A stretch of DNA of 64,000 nt from positions 17,229,275-17,293,274 of the forward strand of contig CM065179.1 of NCBI GenBank assembly GCA_033026295.1, read 5' to 3'. Shown one piece after another: positions 13,311-25,900 of this stretch (position 1 is the stretch's first letter; every line of letters starts with the position of its first letter). The translations under genes and the position numbers were made by a program. Origin of the DNA: Channa striata. Its lineage: Eukaryota > Chordata > Actinopteri > Anabantiformes > Channidae. The notes under the pieces were generated by a model. It did no database searches. It was given only the letters and a program-made list of their open reading frames with translations, and was not told where the DNA came from.

Positions 13311-13601
13311 TCTATGGCCAGGCATGAGGCAATCCCTGTTTGCAGCAAAGCACTTATTTGACCGGGGTAATACTATTACACCAAGTTCTGTGAGCCGCGC
13401 CGCGTTTGTGTTGCGGTGATCTGAAAGTTATTTGTTTTGCATTTAAAGAAATGGCTGTAAGATTGAATCAATCTGGGTCACATTCTGATTTGATTTCCTT
13501 TGTTTGGCCTCTTTCTCTGTGTGTGTTAGTTTGTGCATGAGAGGGAGAGACAGGACAGAGGATGACGGGTATCTGCATCCGTGTTGTATGTGTGCGTAAA
13601 A

Positions 13602-13607
<6 letters not shown>

Positions 13608-13634
<27 letters not shown>
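13608..13634. repeat. (GT)n microsatellite
   Basis: About 13 GT units, about 290 bp from the onecut3 exon 1 donor. Confidence 0.95.
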
Positions 13635-13925
13635 CAGCCTGCGTTTGCACCAGTCCGGCTCCTGAGAGATGCCTCCTCTCTTTTGTTTATATCACCTCCA
13701 GTGTTGCACAGCGTCTGTTTATAGTATCATGGATTGTAGCATCAATCAAAATATAGATTTCCCCCCAACATTTAACACCCCAACTGTCATGATGAAGTTT
13801 TACTCGATACAATCGACTAATAACTTCTAGTAATGTCTGTTTGAGCAGCTATTGACAGTCTCGCCACATTGACTTCTAATTGATCCCTCCACATCACTCA
13901 GGTCGGGAGCTGTCTCCTCACTCAC

Positions 13926-14964
13926 CTGCAAGCCTGAGCGCCGACATCCGCTGGAACTCGGGCTCCTGGAGCCACTTCCACATCCTCCTGAAAGTCTCCC
14001 GGCCGGACTTGAGTTTACTCCACGGTTTAGGATTCCTCAGCAGGTCAGACAGAGTTCCCTGGGACCGACACAAGATCCTCTGAGCAAAGATGGCCTGGGG
14101 GATGCTGTAACGCTTGAGCTCTGCCGTTATTCGCTGTGCCACCTCCTTGGTGTTTATCTCCTCCACCTGCCCTGACCCAGCTCCCTGCCCGCCTCCTACC
14201 ACCGTCTGCCTGTCCCGGTCTGACAGCATGGACCCGTTTGCCTGAGAGTGCGGATGGCTGTGGTGGTGTATGCCGTTCAAGGATGACATGAGCCCGGCGC
14301 CGTGGCCCCCGAGTCCCCGAGCTAGGTGCTCCTCGCCTCGGGACAGCATGGCCGCGTGGGACTCGAAGCCCCCCGTGGACAGCATCTTGTCATTGGAGAG
14401 GTGAGCCCCGGGACCGTAGGCGCTGAGACTCTGCTGCGAGCTGTGCAAAGACCCGAGACCGTTGGACAGCGGGGAGAGAGGCTGGCCCATGCCGGACATG
14501 TCTTTGGGGTAGTGGCCATAGAGGTTACTCATGGAGGCGAGGCTTCGGTCGTCCCTCATCAAGGTGAAGCTGCCGCTGACGTTCCCGGCTGCTAGTCGCT
14601 GGTGCGCCGGATGATGGTGAGCATGTGGGTGTGGATGGTGAAATTTCTCCGAGACGGTGGATATGGGAGGCAGGTGCTGCAGCGGCGTCAGCGTGGTGTA
14701 GGTGCTGCTCAGGCTCATCCCGGAGTCGCACGACATGGTCATGGCCGGATGCAGGGGGCCAGACAAAGCGTGGTCTGTGCGGTAGTCCCCTGCTCCCTCC
14801 AGTATCGAGGCCATGCTGGACACCATGGCCGAGCGTCCATGCGACACCAAGTTCCGATGCGACGCCGACGACTGGCGCGCGTGTGGGGAGTTCATTAAGT
14901 CGCTCGTTTGATGGGAGTGAGATACGCCGTGCAGATTTCCAATGTTTTCCATCGTAAGCTCCAT
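13926..14964 (-). CDS. onecut3: onecut3 exon 1: One cut domain transcription factor
   Basis: Nuclear DNA-binding transcription factor of the Onecut (HNF6) family, known in neuronal and endoderm-derived differentiation. This exon encodes 346 residues plus one base. Visible parts: N-terminus MELTMENIGNLHGV; conserved blocks TYTTLTPLQHLPP (about 88-100) and VSGSFTLMRD (129-138); His-rich runs at 109-121 and 233-239; and the complete CUT domain at about 268-346, from EEINTKEVAQ to QRMSALRLA. The blocks match ONECUT3 better than ONECUT1 or 2 as I remember them, and the pias4/map2k2 neighbourhood agrees. The donor GTGAG follows 13926 (gca g|gtgag). I chose ATG 14964 because the family starts with MEL; an in-frame ATG at 15000 would add 12 residues (MARGVEIKILST). 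The paralogue suffix (a/b) cannot be decided here. Confidence 0.93.
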
Positions 14965-15420
14965 CGTTGAAAGGATCTTTATTTCCACCCCTCTCGCCAC
15001 TCTCTCGCTTCTCTCCCTCTCTCTCCCTCTCTCACTGTCGCTCTATCTCACACTCCTTTCCAATAAATTTTGAACGATTTCAAAGCCAAGCCATTGATTG
15101 TAGTTGCCTCTCTGCAGTCAATCCAGCATGGTTTTAAAAGATCGGGTCCTGGCGCCGCAAACCTCTGCTCGCTGTGTGAAGGTGTCTGCGCCTGCCTGGA
15201 TTCCTTCCGCCGTCCAGCACCTTCTGCTAAACCCAGAGCGCCGCTCTGCTCTCTGTGCGTGGATTGACGCGCCCGCGCTCCTGTTAGGATGAGCCCGAGC
15301 CTGTGCGCATGTGCGCGCCCCCGGAGTGTATCCTCGTACACGCGTGCTCTGTCTGGGGCCAATCTGACGTCACTGCCCCTTTGTCAGGGGTTGTTGGTGT
15401 CGCAAACGGAGGCTCACATA
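14965..15420 (-). promoter_or_regulatory. onecut3 5' UTR and GC-rich promoter zone
   Basis: Upstream of the onecut3 start, the mRNA-sense strand has a purine (GA)-rich tract at about 15001-15055. A CpG-rich segment follows at about 15140-15370, with several CGCG and GCGC words, the highest CpG density near this gene. No TATA box is obvious. The exact transcription start cannot be placed from sequence alone. Confidence 0.5.
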
Positions 15421-18400
15421 CCTGAAAAAGATTACATTAGACAGTGGTTGAGATAAAACACAGACCTGCCGTCCTCTGCGGTGTGTGCAACATTTACACT
15501 CAGATGGATAACAAGGGTTCGCTCCCTGTTTTCCCTGATAAAACGGCTTGTCACGGCGTCAGCAACATGTGATGCCTCTTCTGAAGGTTAAATATTAATT
15601 GACTTGTGTCACACGGGGCCACGGCTACAATGAGAAAAGCACAACTCGTTTTGAAGAGGTCATCCATCCTTTTCATTAATTCAAAATGCTCAGAAGTTTT
15701 TGATGCGCACAGAAACCAGTGAATTTATGGAAGAAAAATAACAAATTCTCGGAGCATGTTAATCCCATCTTCAGACCGCGTGTCTGACCTTTGACACGTT
15801 TTAATTTGAACCAGTGAAGCTTCTTTCTTTCTAAAATCTGCACAGTAAGGGGTCAAATATTTCTGTCCAGTGTCTTACCGTAAAGCTTCACTCACTTCAC
15901 ACAACTTTTTCTTACAAGTTTTTTTTTCTCCTTCAGCAAATATTTCTGAATACATTTCATCATAGCCTCTAGGCTTTGGCCCCTTTGGCATCTTTGCTTC
16001 TCTGATTCGGGCCACGAAAATCAAACTCTTAAATACACCAACTTTCAAATATTTTAAATGCTTTACAAACTTCTGTACAAAACTTGCTGCTGGCTCACGT
16101 CAATCCAGGTCTGCAGATCCATCAATGTCAAAGTATGTATGGATCAAGAGATGCATCGATAGGCTGGTGTCTACTGCAGGAGCTCGCAAAGTGGGTACGA
16201 TCGAGGCACTGCACTTTGTAAAAGGGCCAACGAAAAAGTCACGCAAATCTGGTGGAAAACGAAAAGCTAAGGATTCGCTAAAGTTGCCAAAATAGTTTTA
16301 CATCCTTCACAAACACGGACTATAGAGTTTTTAAGGTCTGCTGCAGCTTTCTGTGTGCGGTGGATACACTGCCCTGAACACCTGTAATGACGCAGTAATA
16401 TGTTGTATGATGCATTGTGTTGTAAGGGGTTATTTTGTCTCTAATCCTAATTATCACAGTTTTCACTCATGATTATGAGTTTTACAAATGCACTTGCGCC
16501 ATTGTGCTGTTATTTTTGCATTGCTGCACATTAACTGTGGTGAAGCTGGGTGGGATTTGCTGAGACAAGTGAGAAAACAGCCAAGATCACAACTTCAGCA
16601 CCTCAGTGACATGTTTTAGACACTGTGCACTCTGTGTGTGTGTGTGTGTATGTGTTAGTGTGTGTGTGTGTGCACCACAGCAGTCCTCCGTAGGCCTTTA
16701 GTTGCTCTGTAAACTATGTGAACTCTGTTACAAAGTGAGAGCCTTGGCATTTACACCGATGTTATGCAAAATGAGGCCATTAGGATTTCGACCCGCAGCT
16801 GAAAAAAAAAATCTAACAATTCAAGAAGCGGCATCACTAATCATTTGCAAATTGCATAAAATAATTTCCCTGACCAGTGTTTACCAACACTTAGGTCACG
16901 GCCATCCATTACTTCACTGATGAATTGTGACATCAGTGGCCTTGGCACACAGCTCCTCTCTCCCAAATAATGACCCTAAAAACTGTGTCTTTGCTGATTG
17001 CCAACGGGGGATGGTGGCTTTTGGCTTGTGCCATCAGGAGAACAGCAGTGTCCGCTTGGGTTAATGTCCCTCTATTGATCCCAGCAACCACTGCTATCGA
17101 AAATGAATTACCGAAGCCCGCACAGCAGCGAATCCGTCATCTGTGCTCAGCCAGCCGGCCAGTGCAGCTTATTGGTCGCGGTGGTGATGGATGTTAACTT
17201 TCATTGCTGGCTCCTTGCTCCCAATTCGCCAGGGTTTACAAGCCGAAATAGCCGCAAAACTTTTATACTTTCACCACGAACTTGTAATCCGCATATCAGC
17301 ACACCAGCATCACCTCTGCCACCACGTTCCATTTGTGAAATGTCTATTCACAAGCTATTTTTATTGAGCTCCACTGCACAATGAGTCTTAGGAAAAAGGG
17401 CATTTTCAAATATGAATGGGTCATTTAAGGTCTACGCAGATAAAAGAGCGAGAACAACCGTGTCCACGTGTCGTGGGGAACCCATCAGTGTTTTTAACCC
17501 GTTTGCAGTCACTTTGGTTTTCTGTTGTTTTATTGTTCATAAAACAAGCCAAAACATCATTTGAGTGAAAAGTAAATCCAGCTTTTTTTCTCCTCCAAAA
17601 TAATCCATGCATCCACCTAGAGCTCAGTTTTAATTTGTATTTTAATGTACTGTTTTCGAGTATTTTTATAAGCATATCCTATGGCAAATACAATATGAAA
17701 TATTAACTGTGTCGATATCTGTGGTGTGACTGGGGCGATGCCGCAGAGACCCGGTGATTTATTTCATATTAATAACAGCGGGCGAGGCGGTGGCCTCAGC
17801 TCCACGTTGGCATCGACTTTGCGCACACAAACACATTTGTGCAGTATTATTTTTTGTGCGTGCTTTATTTTGTTTTAAATATTTAAAAAGGCCTTTTTCC
17901 CTAAGAGTATAATATATATTTGGTCTTTTAATAGCACTCTGGTAGTGGGCTGCAATTTGTTGTACAGCTCACCGTTAAAGTCTTTCATAAGGCTCACAGC
18001 ATTTTGTTTTTATCTTTAAACACTGCTGTCATTTGCTGATCAGCTAATCGATGGTGAACCCGGAGCTTCGCTCAATGCATTTCTGAAGGATCAATAGGGT
18101 CAAAAAATGCATTCTGCTAAAATGGATGAAGTTCCGTGTGTTCTGTTATGTGTTTGACCTGTCTCAACAGGCGGTTTCAATACAGGAAATGAACACTCAG
18201 CGGAAAAGTTTAAGCTGAGCCTTTCATGTATTTCAAGAGCTGCTGACAAATAATATTAGTAATAAGAAATACATTAAAAAATAGATTTTAAAATTGTAAA
18301 CATTTGAAAACAATTGATCATTTACAATTTCCCACAGGAACATGTTTCCATGCAGCGGCAGGCGCATGGAAAACATATTTATACATTTTGGTTTCCCTCA

Positions 18401-18694
18401 AAACTATCTTTGTTTAAAGGTTCTTTATAATTAATATTGTGTGTTAAGAGGAGGTGTTTCTACTGGGCCAACTCTCCCGCAAGGTTGTTTATTTTCCCAG
18501 GAATAACTCGATAGAGACAGACTAATCTTTTCATGGCTTCTTGAATGACTCCGTGGCTGATGCATCACACTTAATGTATTCTAAAGTATATTTACTTGAA
18601 TCTGGCTATTGGCAAAAGTTAAGTAGCAGTGTTTAGTAATGTCGCATTGATCAGGCCTCTGAGCAAGTCAGCGGGACGGGGCGCTGCTGCTCCT

Positions 18695-18721
18695 CACACA
18701 CACACACACACACACACACAC
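18695..18721. repeat. (CA)n microsatellite
   Basis: About 13 CA units. Confidence 0.95.
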
Positions 18722-19239
18722 TGTTTTGGCCTTGCTGGGAGAGAAAACTCTACAAAATCTGCCTTGTTTGCCTATGGCTTTTCTTTAAGTAACTCTGTGT
18801 GAGAGAGAAAGAGAAAAATGTCCTAACATCTATGATTTCCAATAAAGTGTGGAAATACCTCTCAATATTTTTTTCTAAATTCTCACAAAACTCTCACACA
18901 AACTCCAAGCTGACTAAATCAGCAAGTAGAATTTTTTTTTGCTAATTTCTGGCTGCTAAATATGATCCAGTTCTTCTTTTGTTTTTGTTATTGCACCTTT
19001 AACTTCTCGCTTTACCCTCAAACATTTTCTACAAGTTCCAATAGGCCACAGGCCAAATCAATGTCAACTTGCATTTTGAATGGTGTGTGTCGTATTAAAT
19101 CTTTAAACAGCGGCCTACTATTAAACACTCTGTTTCCCAATCAGAGCCATGTAGCCAGAATTAAAAGGCATAAATGTTGGGAGCGCACTGAATTGCTGTG
19201 TTTGTAAAAGCGTTTGCCTGCAGTTTGTTAAAGAATTAG

Positions 19240-19545
19240 TGTGTTGCCATAGATTATTATTTAGGTACATTTGCATTTGAAAGCGCCCTGCAATAGAGGA
19301 CCGTAGTGATCAATAGCCCTGGTGCCATATTGATCTATCTGCAGTCTAATCGATTGGCAGAAAGAATTGGGCGCACATCTCTTCTGTGCTCTTGGTTTCT
19401 CTCAAAATGAAAGTGAACTTATTTAGAAATAGACGCAGCAGGCCTGTGTGAGTATTGACTCTAAAAATATTTAGGACAACAGGTGCCAAAGCAGGCCCGA
19501 CATGCCCTGCAGCAGGCCGATCAGTTATCAATACCGTATTTCCTG
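19240..19545. promoter_or_regulatory. Candidate conserved non-coding element upstream of onecut3
   Basis: Complex, repeat-free sequence with paired ATTGATC/GATCAAT words (near 19308 and 19329), an ATCGAT at 19349 and TTATCAATACC near 19526. These are close to the Onecut ATCRAT/ATYGAT core. No coding frame. Conservation was not tested. Confidence 0.3.
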
Positions 19546-22458
19546 GTAAGATATTTATTTTTGATATTACAAATTAAGGAGGATGCATAGTGTAAAGTAC
19601 ACACCGTGAGGGACGAATTTTAAAAAGAGGGTGTTTGCTTTTTGAAGAAAAAAGGCATGACAAAAAATAATTAGAGATGAGGGGATTACAAATTTTATTT
19701 CGTAAATTGTCCCATATTACACCATTTTCCCTGCCGACCTACGTCGTCCATAAAGCTTTTGGGTTCACTTAGATATTGAGTTATTCACACAACGTGTAAC
19801 AACGAGGTTCCCGGTGTGTTGGTGTCGTCTAACGAGAGGGAAAACGATTTGAAACTGTATAAAAAATGCATAAATGTGTTGTCATAAATGTCACTGTGCA
19901 TACGCAGATTTATTTGGATTGTGATCTGATCTGTTGGCGAAATGACCATCACTGAGGTGTGTTCACGTGATGTCACTGCAATCAATAGAGCTACTAATCA
20001 CTAACACGTTCAATAAACTATCGATCTGATCCGACTGGATTAATAAATGTGCGAATAAACTTTTCTTTGCTTCTCTCGGACACAATTTCAAATTCAGCTG
20101 GGAAGGCCTCAAACTTGATATGGCTTATGTGTGTGTGTTGCCCCCCCAAAAAATATATAGTAAAGACAAATAAGACTTGAGAGTTAGGCCTGTAAAGCCT
20201 GAGATTTAGACTACAGTATTGGAAACTACACCTTTTCTATTTATAATTCTTTTTTAGTCTTTAACCCTGGAAGCATTTAATAAAATATTAGTTAAATAAG
20301 ACAATTACTAGCTGTTCTACCTTGTCATTTTCTGTATATTTTTTATATTTAACAATGGAGAAATTACAGTAAAACATGGCAAACATTTACACACATAAAC
20401 ACACATACACATACTGTGTTCATGTTGATAAATTAATACAAAGTGTGTGTGGGGGGGGGCAGAGTGTGAGTGTGTTTGCTGAACTGTTTGAAGCAAGGAC
20501 ATTTAACACTGCATTATGTATGTACATAATTAGTTTTTACAGATTTATTTTTGTGCACTATAGATTTCCATGTGTTTTATATTGTGTCAGAAGAGTAAAT
20601 TCATGCAGTGCAGTATAATGGATATAAAGGATCCACAGTCTCTTAATTTTTAGTTTTGTGAGTGATGCTTGGAGGCTTTGCTTTAAAACCTTCTGATATT
20701 TGCTCCAGTCATTCTATCGTCCACTATACGCAGAGATCCAGTGTCTGATGCAAACACACACACTCGAAACATCAGTGAGCCTCCACCATGTTGTGGAACA
20801 CTGTGGGAATGGTGTTCCTCTCGTCATAGGCAGTTTATTTTTTTTCACCACACATCCATCTGCAAAATATAACCAAATAATAACTTCTATAATCACAGCA
20901 CATGATCTTTGTTCACACCTTCAGGCGTTCTGTGTAGAAGTGAGCAACGGCTTCCTGTTCAATTCCTAAACAATCCAGACTTGTGCACATTCTTGATTGT
21001 GAACATTTGAACTTTTATTCAAGTTGCCCCAATTATCCCAGTGCCACTCATCAAGCCTTAAGTGTCGTTTTTAAAGATCAGAAACATGATTTTACATATA
21101 AGTTAAATAGTTAATAAGTAACTAGGTAATAACCCTTCCACCTAATTGTAAATAAATACTCAAAGCAAATACCTTAAAAATGCAGGCTAAAATAGGTGTG
21201 TGTGTGTGTGTGTATATACTGTATATAATCTAGCTGTATGGTGTATATTCTGAAACCTGCATGCACACACACACACACACACAGCCTATAGGCCTGTGCT
21301 GTAAGTTCTGTACATTTATACCACTTTATAGATTGCAGATTAGAATGATTATAGATTGTAATGTGTATGTATTATCTCACAAGCTAGTTAAGAGCATTAT
21401 TCATTGTTCTTCTCCCCCTGCCCTCCTGGTTTTAAACCACAGAGGTTTTTCCCCTCTTAAGCACTGCTAACGCTGGATTTATTAGGCTTAAAGAATAGCC
21501 TACACATCTTCCTCAAAGGGGATCAGACATTAAGCGTAGATCAAAAGGATAAGGTCTTAAAACAGAACAGTGCTTCTTCAACAACACTTATTCTTATTCC
21601 CTTATGCATGTCGGTCCGGGGATCGTACATAGGCCACTATGAATAACTTTTTGTTTCAAATTACACCCATGTACCAATATTTCACATGGCCAGGGGGGGT
21701 TTCATTACACCTACATTTTACTGTATTTTAATATTATTTGCACCAAAATAACAGGAGTCATTTTGATTTTGTTTAAATTAAAAAGTTGTAATTATAATTC
21801 AGATTCTTTGCCAAGTGATGAGTGGGTGTGGATTGTTTACAAAAAGAAGGACAATGTCTGTGCTTATGAGCCAAAATACTCTGGAAATCTTTTTTCTCAC
21901 ATTTTTTTCTCTGTATTGTGGAGACAGAAAGACGGAGGTGTAGATAAATTTAAAGTGCAGGCTCACACGAGTGTGCTTGTTCAGAGACGGCTCACTGTAT
22001 AAAACGGTGACACAGCTCCAGGGAAAGTGAAGTACTGCACAAAACAGAACTAGTGACCTACTGTTAGTCATCCTGGCGCTGACATCAAACATCTTTAGTG
22101 AGACAACTGCAGCAGTTTGTTTTTTTTTTGAGATTGAATAAATGGTCAAAATCTCCTTTCCTGTATCATTTTGTTAACTTGTAAGTCCTTTTTTGTTTTC
22201 ATCAGACACGTTGTACAAACTCTCACGCGCAGTATGAAAGGGAAACATGCACCAGTCAGAAGAAATGTGGAATCAAGTACAATTGGTTTTTGCTTAACCC
22301 CCCCATCCATACATGGCCTGCCAACACTACCCCTCTTCCACCCACCCACCCACATCACCCCTCCCCTACTCAAACTCCCACCGTCCACACCCGATAGAGC
22401 ACCCGTTGCTAGGCGACAGAGGGAGAGATGGATTGAAGAGACATAGTCGATCAATTCT

Positions 22459-22562
22459 TCAGAGAGAGAGAGAGAGAGGAAGGGAGGCAGCGGGTAGGGG
22501 AGAGAAGGGAATGAGAAAGTAAAAGAAAGGGAGAGAAGAAGGGAGGAGAGGAGGGGAGGACA
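22459..22562. repeat. Purine-rich (GA/GGGA) tract
   Basis: About 100 bp almost entirely A and G on the plus strand, opening with a perfect (GA)n run. An open frame on the opposite strand here is only the low-complexity S/L/P translation of this tract. Confidence 0.9.
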
Positions 22563-22851
22563 GAATGCAGAGTGATTGCAGTCGTACTGAGGCTTCAGTT
22601 CGGTCCGAAGACGCTCTTTTGAAACATCTATCTTTGTTAACTGTATCGTGCCTCTGGAAATAAATCCATCTCTGCAGCTGTCCACCCTTCTATCTTTGTC
22701 CAAGTGCTTTACTTTAATACTTTTATCACTACAAATTACAGTCCGCACAAGCAGCCTGTGTTGAATATTCTCTCACTCAAAAGAGAGTTAATTGTATATT
22801 GTGTGCATTCATTCTCTCTGGCTCTCACTCTTACTCCATTAGTCACTCATG

Positions 22852-22963
22852 ACACACACACACACACACACACATACACACACACAAACAGATGCAGATG
22901 CCCAGCAATACAACATGCCCCTCTGTTTGGTGTGTGTGTAAGTGTGGGTGTGTGTGTGTGTGC
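22852..22963. repeat. (CA)n and (GT)n runs about 40 bp apart
   Basis: A CA run at 22852-22886 is followed by a GT-rich run at 22929-22963. The two are complementary and could pair as a stem. Confidence 0.9.
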
Positions 22964-25900
22964 AGAGCTTGGTGTTGAGCGCATCGACTGAGTATCGATC
23001 CCACCACTCACCTCCCTGCAGTCAGCTCTTGTCCTACATAGCATGCCCTGTCTGATTTCTCCCTTAATGGCTTTTATCCAGCTCCAATCTTTATTTAAAC
23101 TGAAAAGTAGGAATTAGCACCCACTTCTATCCCAGTCTCTCTTACCTTTTCTTTTCACTGTCATCTCAGAGTGAGTATCGGCAAGTATCGGTCCATTGAC
23201 CACTCTCCCTTCTGCCCCTGGCTATGATTTCTTTCCCACTCAGTACAAAATGTTTCATGCTTTTCTCCTGATTTCTTACCGTATTATGCTCTTTGTATAC
23301 ATTCTATACAGATACAATGCTGCAACTAAGAATTACTTCTATTTTCCAGTTAATCTGAAAAATCAGTCCATTGATAAATTTGATACGCACATCAATTCAA
23401 AGTTTCTTCCATAAAATATCAAAAAATACCTTCTAATGCTTTGTTTTACAAATTCCTGTGCATCGGCAAACTGATCAGGGATGGATTCTTGTGTTTTGCA
23501 GCATGGCTTAAAACAATAACCACACAGCCATAGGTTTGTTGAAAGACCGATCAGTGGATGTAAAGCCCCCAGTCTTTGTTTAGTGCAAGAATTCAGCTAA
23601 TATGAGGCTTTAGCTGTCTGAATTGTTTTAGTGCCACATTTACATAGGATTTGAATGACCTACATCCCACCCTATTTCTGTGTTATGTGATTCAAAAGTC
23701 ATTAATCAATCATAAATGGAGCCATCAGACAATTCAAGTTATTTAGGATGTTTATATCCCTGTCTTGGATTGGGAAGGCGACAGAGCAGCCATCTCAGTC
23801 CTTAAATGAGCGACATTTATTCTGCACAGACTACGTTTCATATTGATGGCCTTCCTTTATTGTGATCAGCCAGCCACAGCCTGGGGAGGAACCCTCTGCG
23901 TGCCGTCATCCCTTTCGATTTGATTTGATTTGCTGCTCATAGAGGGAAGTGATGGGAGAGACTCTTATCTTGGCCGAGCAGAAACAAGCCATACCAAATA
24001 AGACACATTGGACTATCTGTGCTGGCACACACAATGGGGATTAATTGATCCCCTAATACCACAGATAAATCAATTCCTTCCTTCCCCCTGAGCTCTCAGG
24101 CCAATTGGATGCCCCCCCATTTGATCAACAGAGCATCTTTAGCCAATAGGAGCAGGGCGTGAGGTTGACTGACAGCAGCACAGAGGTGATGCTAAAAAGA
24201 GGTTAGGGAGAGGGACTCCATCAGAAAGCCATTGGCAGCAAGAGTGAAAGTGAGGGCTGTGGTGTATTCAGATTCTACTCAGAGCAATGCTGCACAGAGG
24301 TGGAGCAATGCACACAAGGAGGCATTAATACCATCACTGTGTTGCTGTGGCATAAAGTGATTTAGGTTTCACTTCGATGTATATTACGAGCGCAAGCGCT
24401 TGTTTTCAGGTCTGACAAGCCAAGTATGACCAATGAACTACCATACAGCTGCAAATTAAGTGTGAGACATCAAACAAAATATGAAAATATCAAAATGGGA
24501 GTTTTAAATTTGCTCCTGATTTTATAGATGAAACATCCCCAAAAGCCACAGCAGCATATCTTTAAGCAGATGTTCTCATTGCTTGCTGAACAGAGCTATT
24601 TCACTGGTCAAGATATCAGCCATTTTCTCACAGTAGCCCCATCTTATCTCCACCTTCGTTTGATCCATCTCCATTAGACCTCCCTATATACGGCCCACTA
24701 TCATTCTAACTCTTTCACTTCTTTTGTATCTCTCCCACCCAATCTTTTTCTTATCAGCACCTTGGCATTTCTGTCTTTCCCACAAACACTGTTTTCCTCA
24801 TACAGCTCATATAATAACAGACTAAAAATATGCCTTCTTTTTTTCTTTCCAGTATTGATTTTGCCCGTAGCATTGTCTATGGAGAGAGAGGAGAGAAAGA
24901 CAGAAGGCGTAGGAGAGAAATGAAGTAGAAAAGACTGGGAAAAAAAATATTTTCTGCATATACTGTAATGCTCTCACCTTTCCTATTTTGCTTAAGTGGA
25001 GAACCATAGTCTGCTTCAGCTCAGTGCAGTACCTTTCAATTAAAAGGCAACTGCATTTACTGAGGTTTCAGCTGTTCTCACCACTCAACATCACAGCAAA
25101 CCAAAACACTCACACACTGCACACATTTAATAATAACCTGCTGAAATTAGAGAAACCTTACCATTGCAAATATGTTCCAGATCAGCTTTTCAGGGAAAAT
25201 GGTTGGCTCTTTTGGCACTGGTGTGTAATGGGAATGGAGAGAGCTGATCAATAAGCTATTGATCGTAGCTGGCCAGAGTCTGGGGAATTGAGAGTGAGAA
25301 TTAGGGGAGTTAGGGTGGGGGTTGGCTCCAGGTTGAATTTTTAAAATGCTCTATTTCAGAGATGACAAATAGTCTATTTGAAAAGCGAAAAACAAAAACA
25401 GAGGGAGAGAGAGCATCATAAAGAGATGGAAAAAGAGTCTCTGTGTGTTGTGCTCTCTGAGCAGAGAACTGAGACCTCCCCGTTTCCCAGAAGTTACAGG
25501 ATTTTAGACGGGAGCTGCTGAACTACAAAGACAAAGGGAGCAGGGACTTCTCAGGCTACCGTAGTTTGTGTGTACACTGACTGGAAGAGGAGGAGGGGAG
25601 CTTATTATAAAAGAATCCTTCACATCTCAAAGTCAGTGTTGTACAGCACACAGACAAACAATTTACACCAGAATCCTGCTGACACTACATGTACCCTCAC
25701 CAAATCTAAGCTGGAGCTACATTTATACAGCCAGTGTATTCTGGTTTTTACTGTTCTGAGTTTTTGCCAGTATCTGAGTTGGCTGCATTTTTATTTTTTG
25801 AAACAAACATATACTTTTTTTTACTGAGCCATATCCGATTCCTGAGGTTTGTTCTCAGTCACCCACATAAACCTCAGATGTAAACCTAACCTACAAGCAC

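Larger units (their letters stand above)
71..13925 (-). other. onecut3 intron (13.9 kb), no other gene seen
   Basis: One intron separates the CUT exon from the homeodomain exon, the usual two-exon Onecut plan. I found no additional coding exon or RNA gene in it. It holds about ten (CA)n/(GT)n runs, a decayed Tc1-like fragment at 2.9-3.2 kb, a probable interspersed repeat at 3.25-3.4 kb, an AT-rich section at 6.4-7.7 kb, and twelve of the twenty ATCGAT hexamers in the window. Several stretches free of low-complexity sequence (for example 4.1-5.5, 10.1-10.5, 11.5-11.7 and 12.5-12.8 kb) look like candidate enhancers. That is inference from composition and motif content only. Confidence 0.75.

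Noticed and set aside
14322..14957. Several long open frames on both strands over onecut3 exon 1
   Set aside because: They are shadows of the GC-rich onecut3 coding frame, which alone shows the CUT domain and splices in phase to exon 2.
14965..15000. Longer onecut3 start at 15000 adding MARGVEIKILST
   Set aside because: Family proteins start at MEL. The extension has no resemblance to known Onecut N-termini, though it cannot be excluded.
22146..22748. 200-codon minus-strand open frame
   Set aside because: Its central part is the low-complexity translation of the purine-rich tract, with no recognisable domain and no splice or start support.
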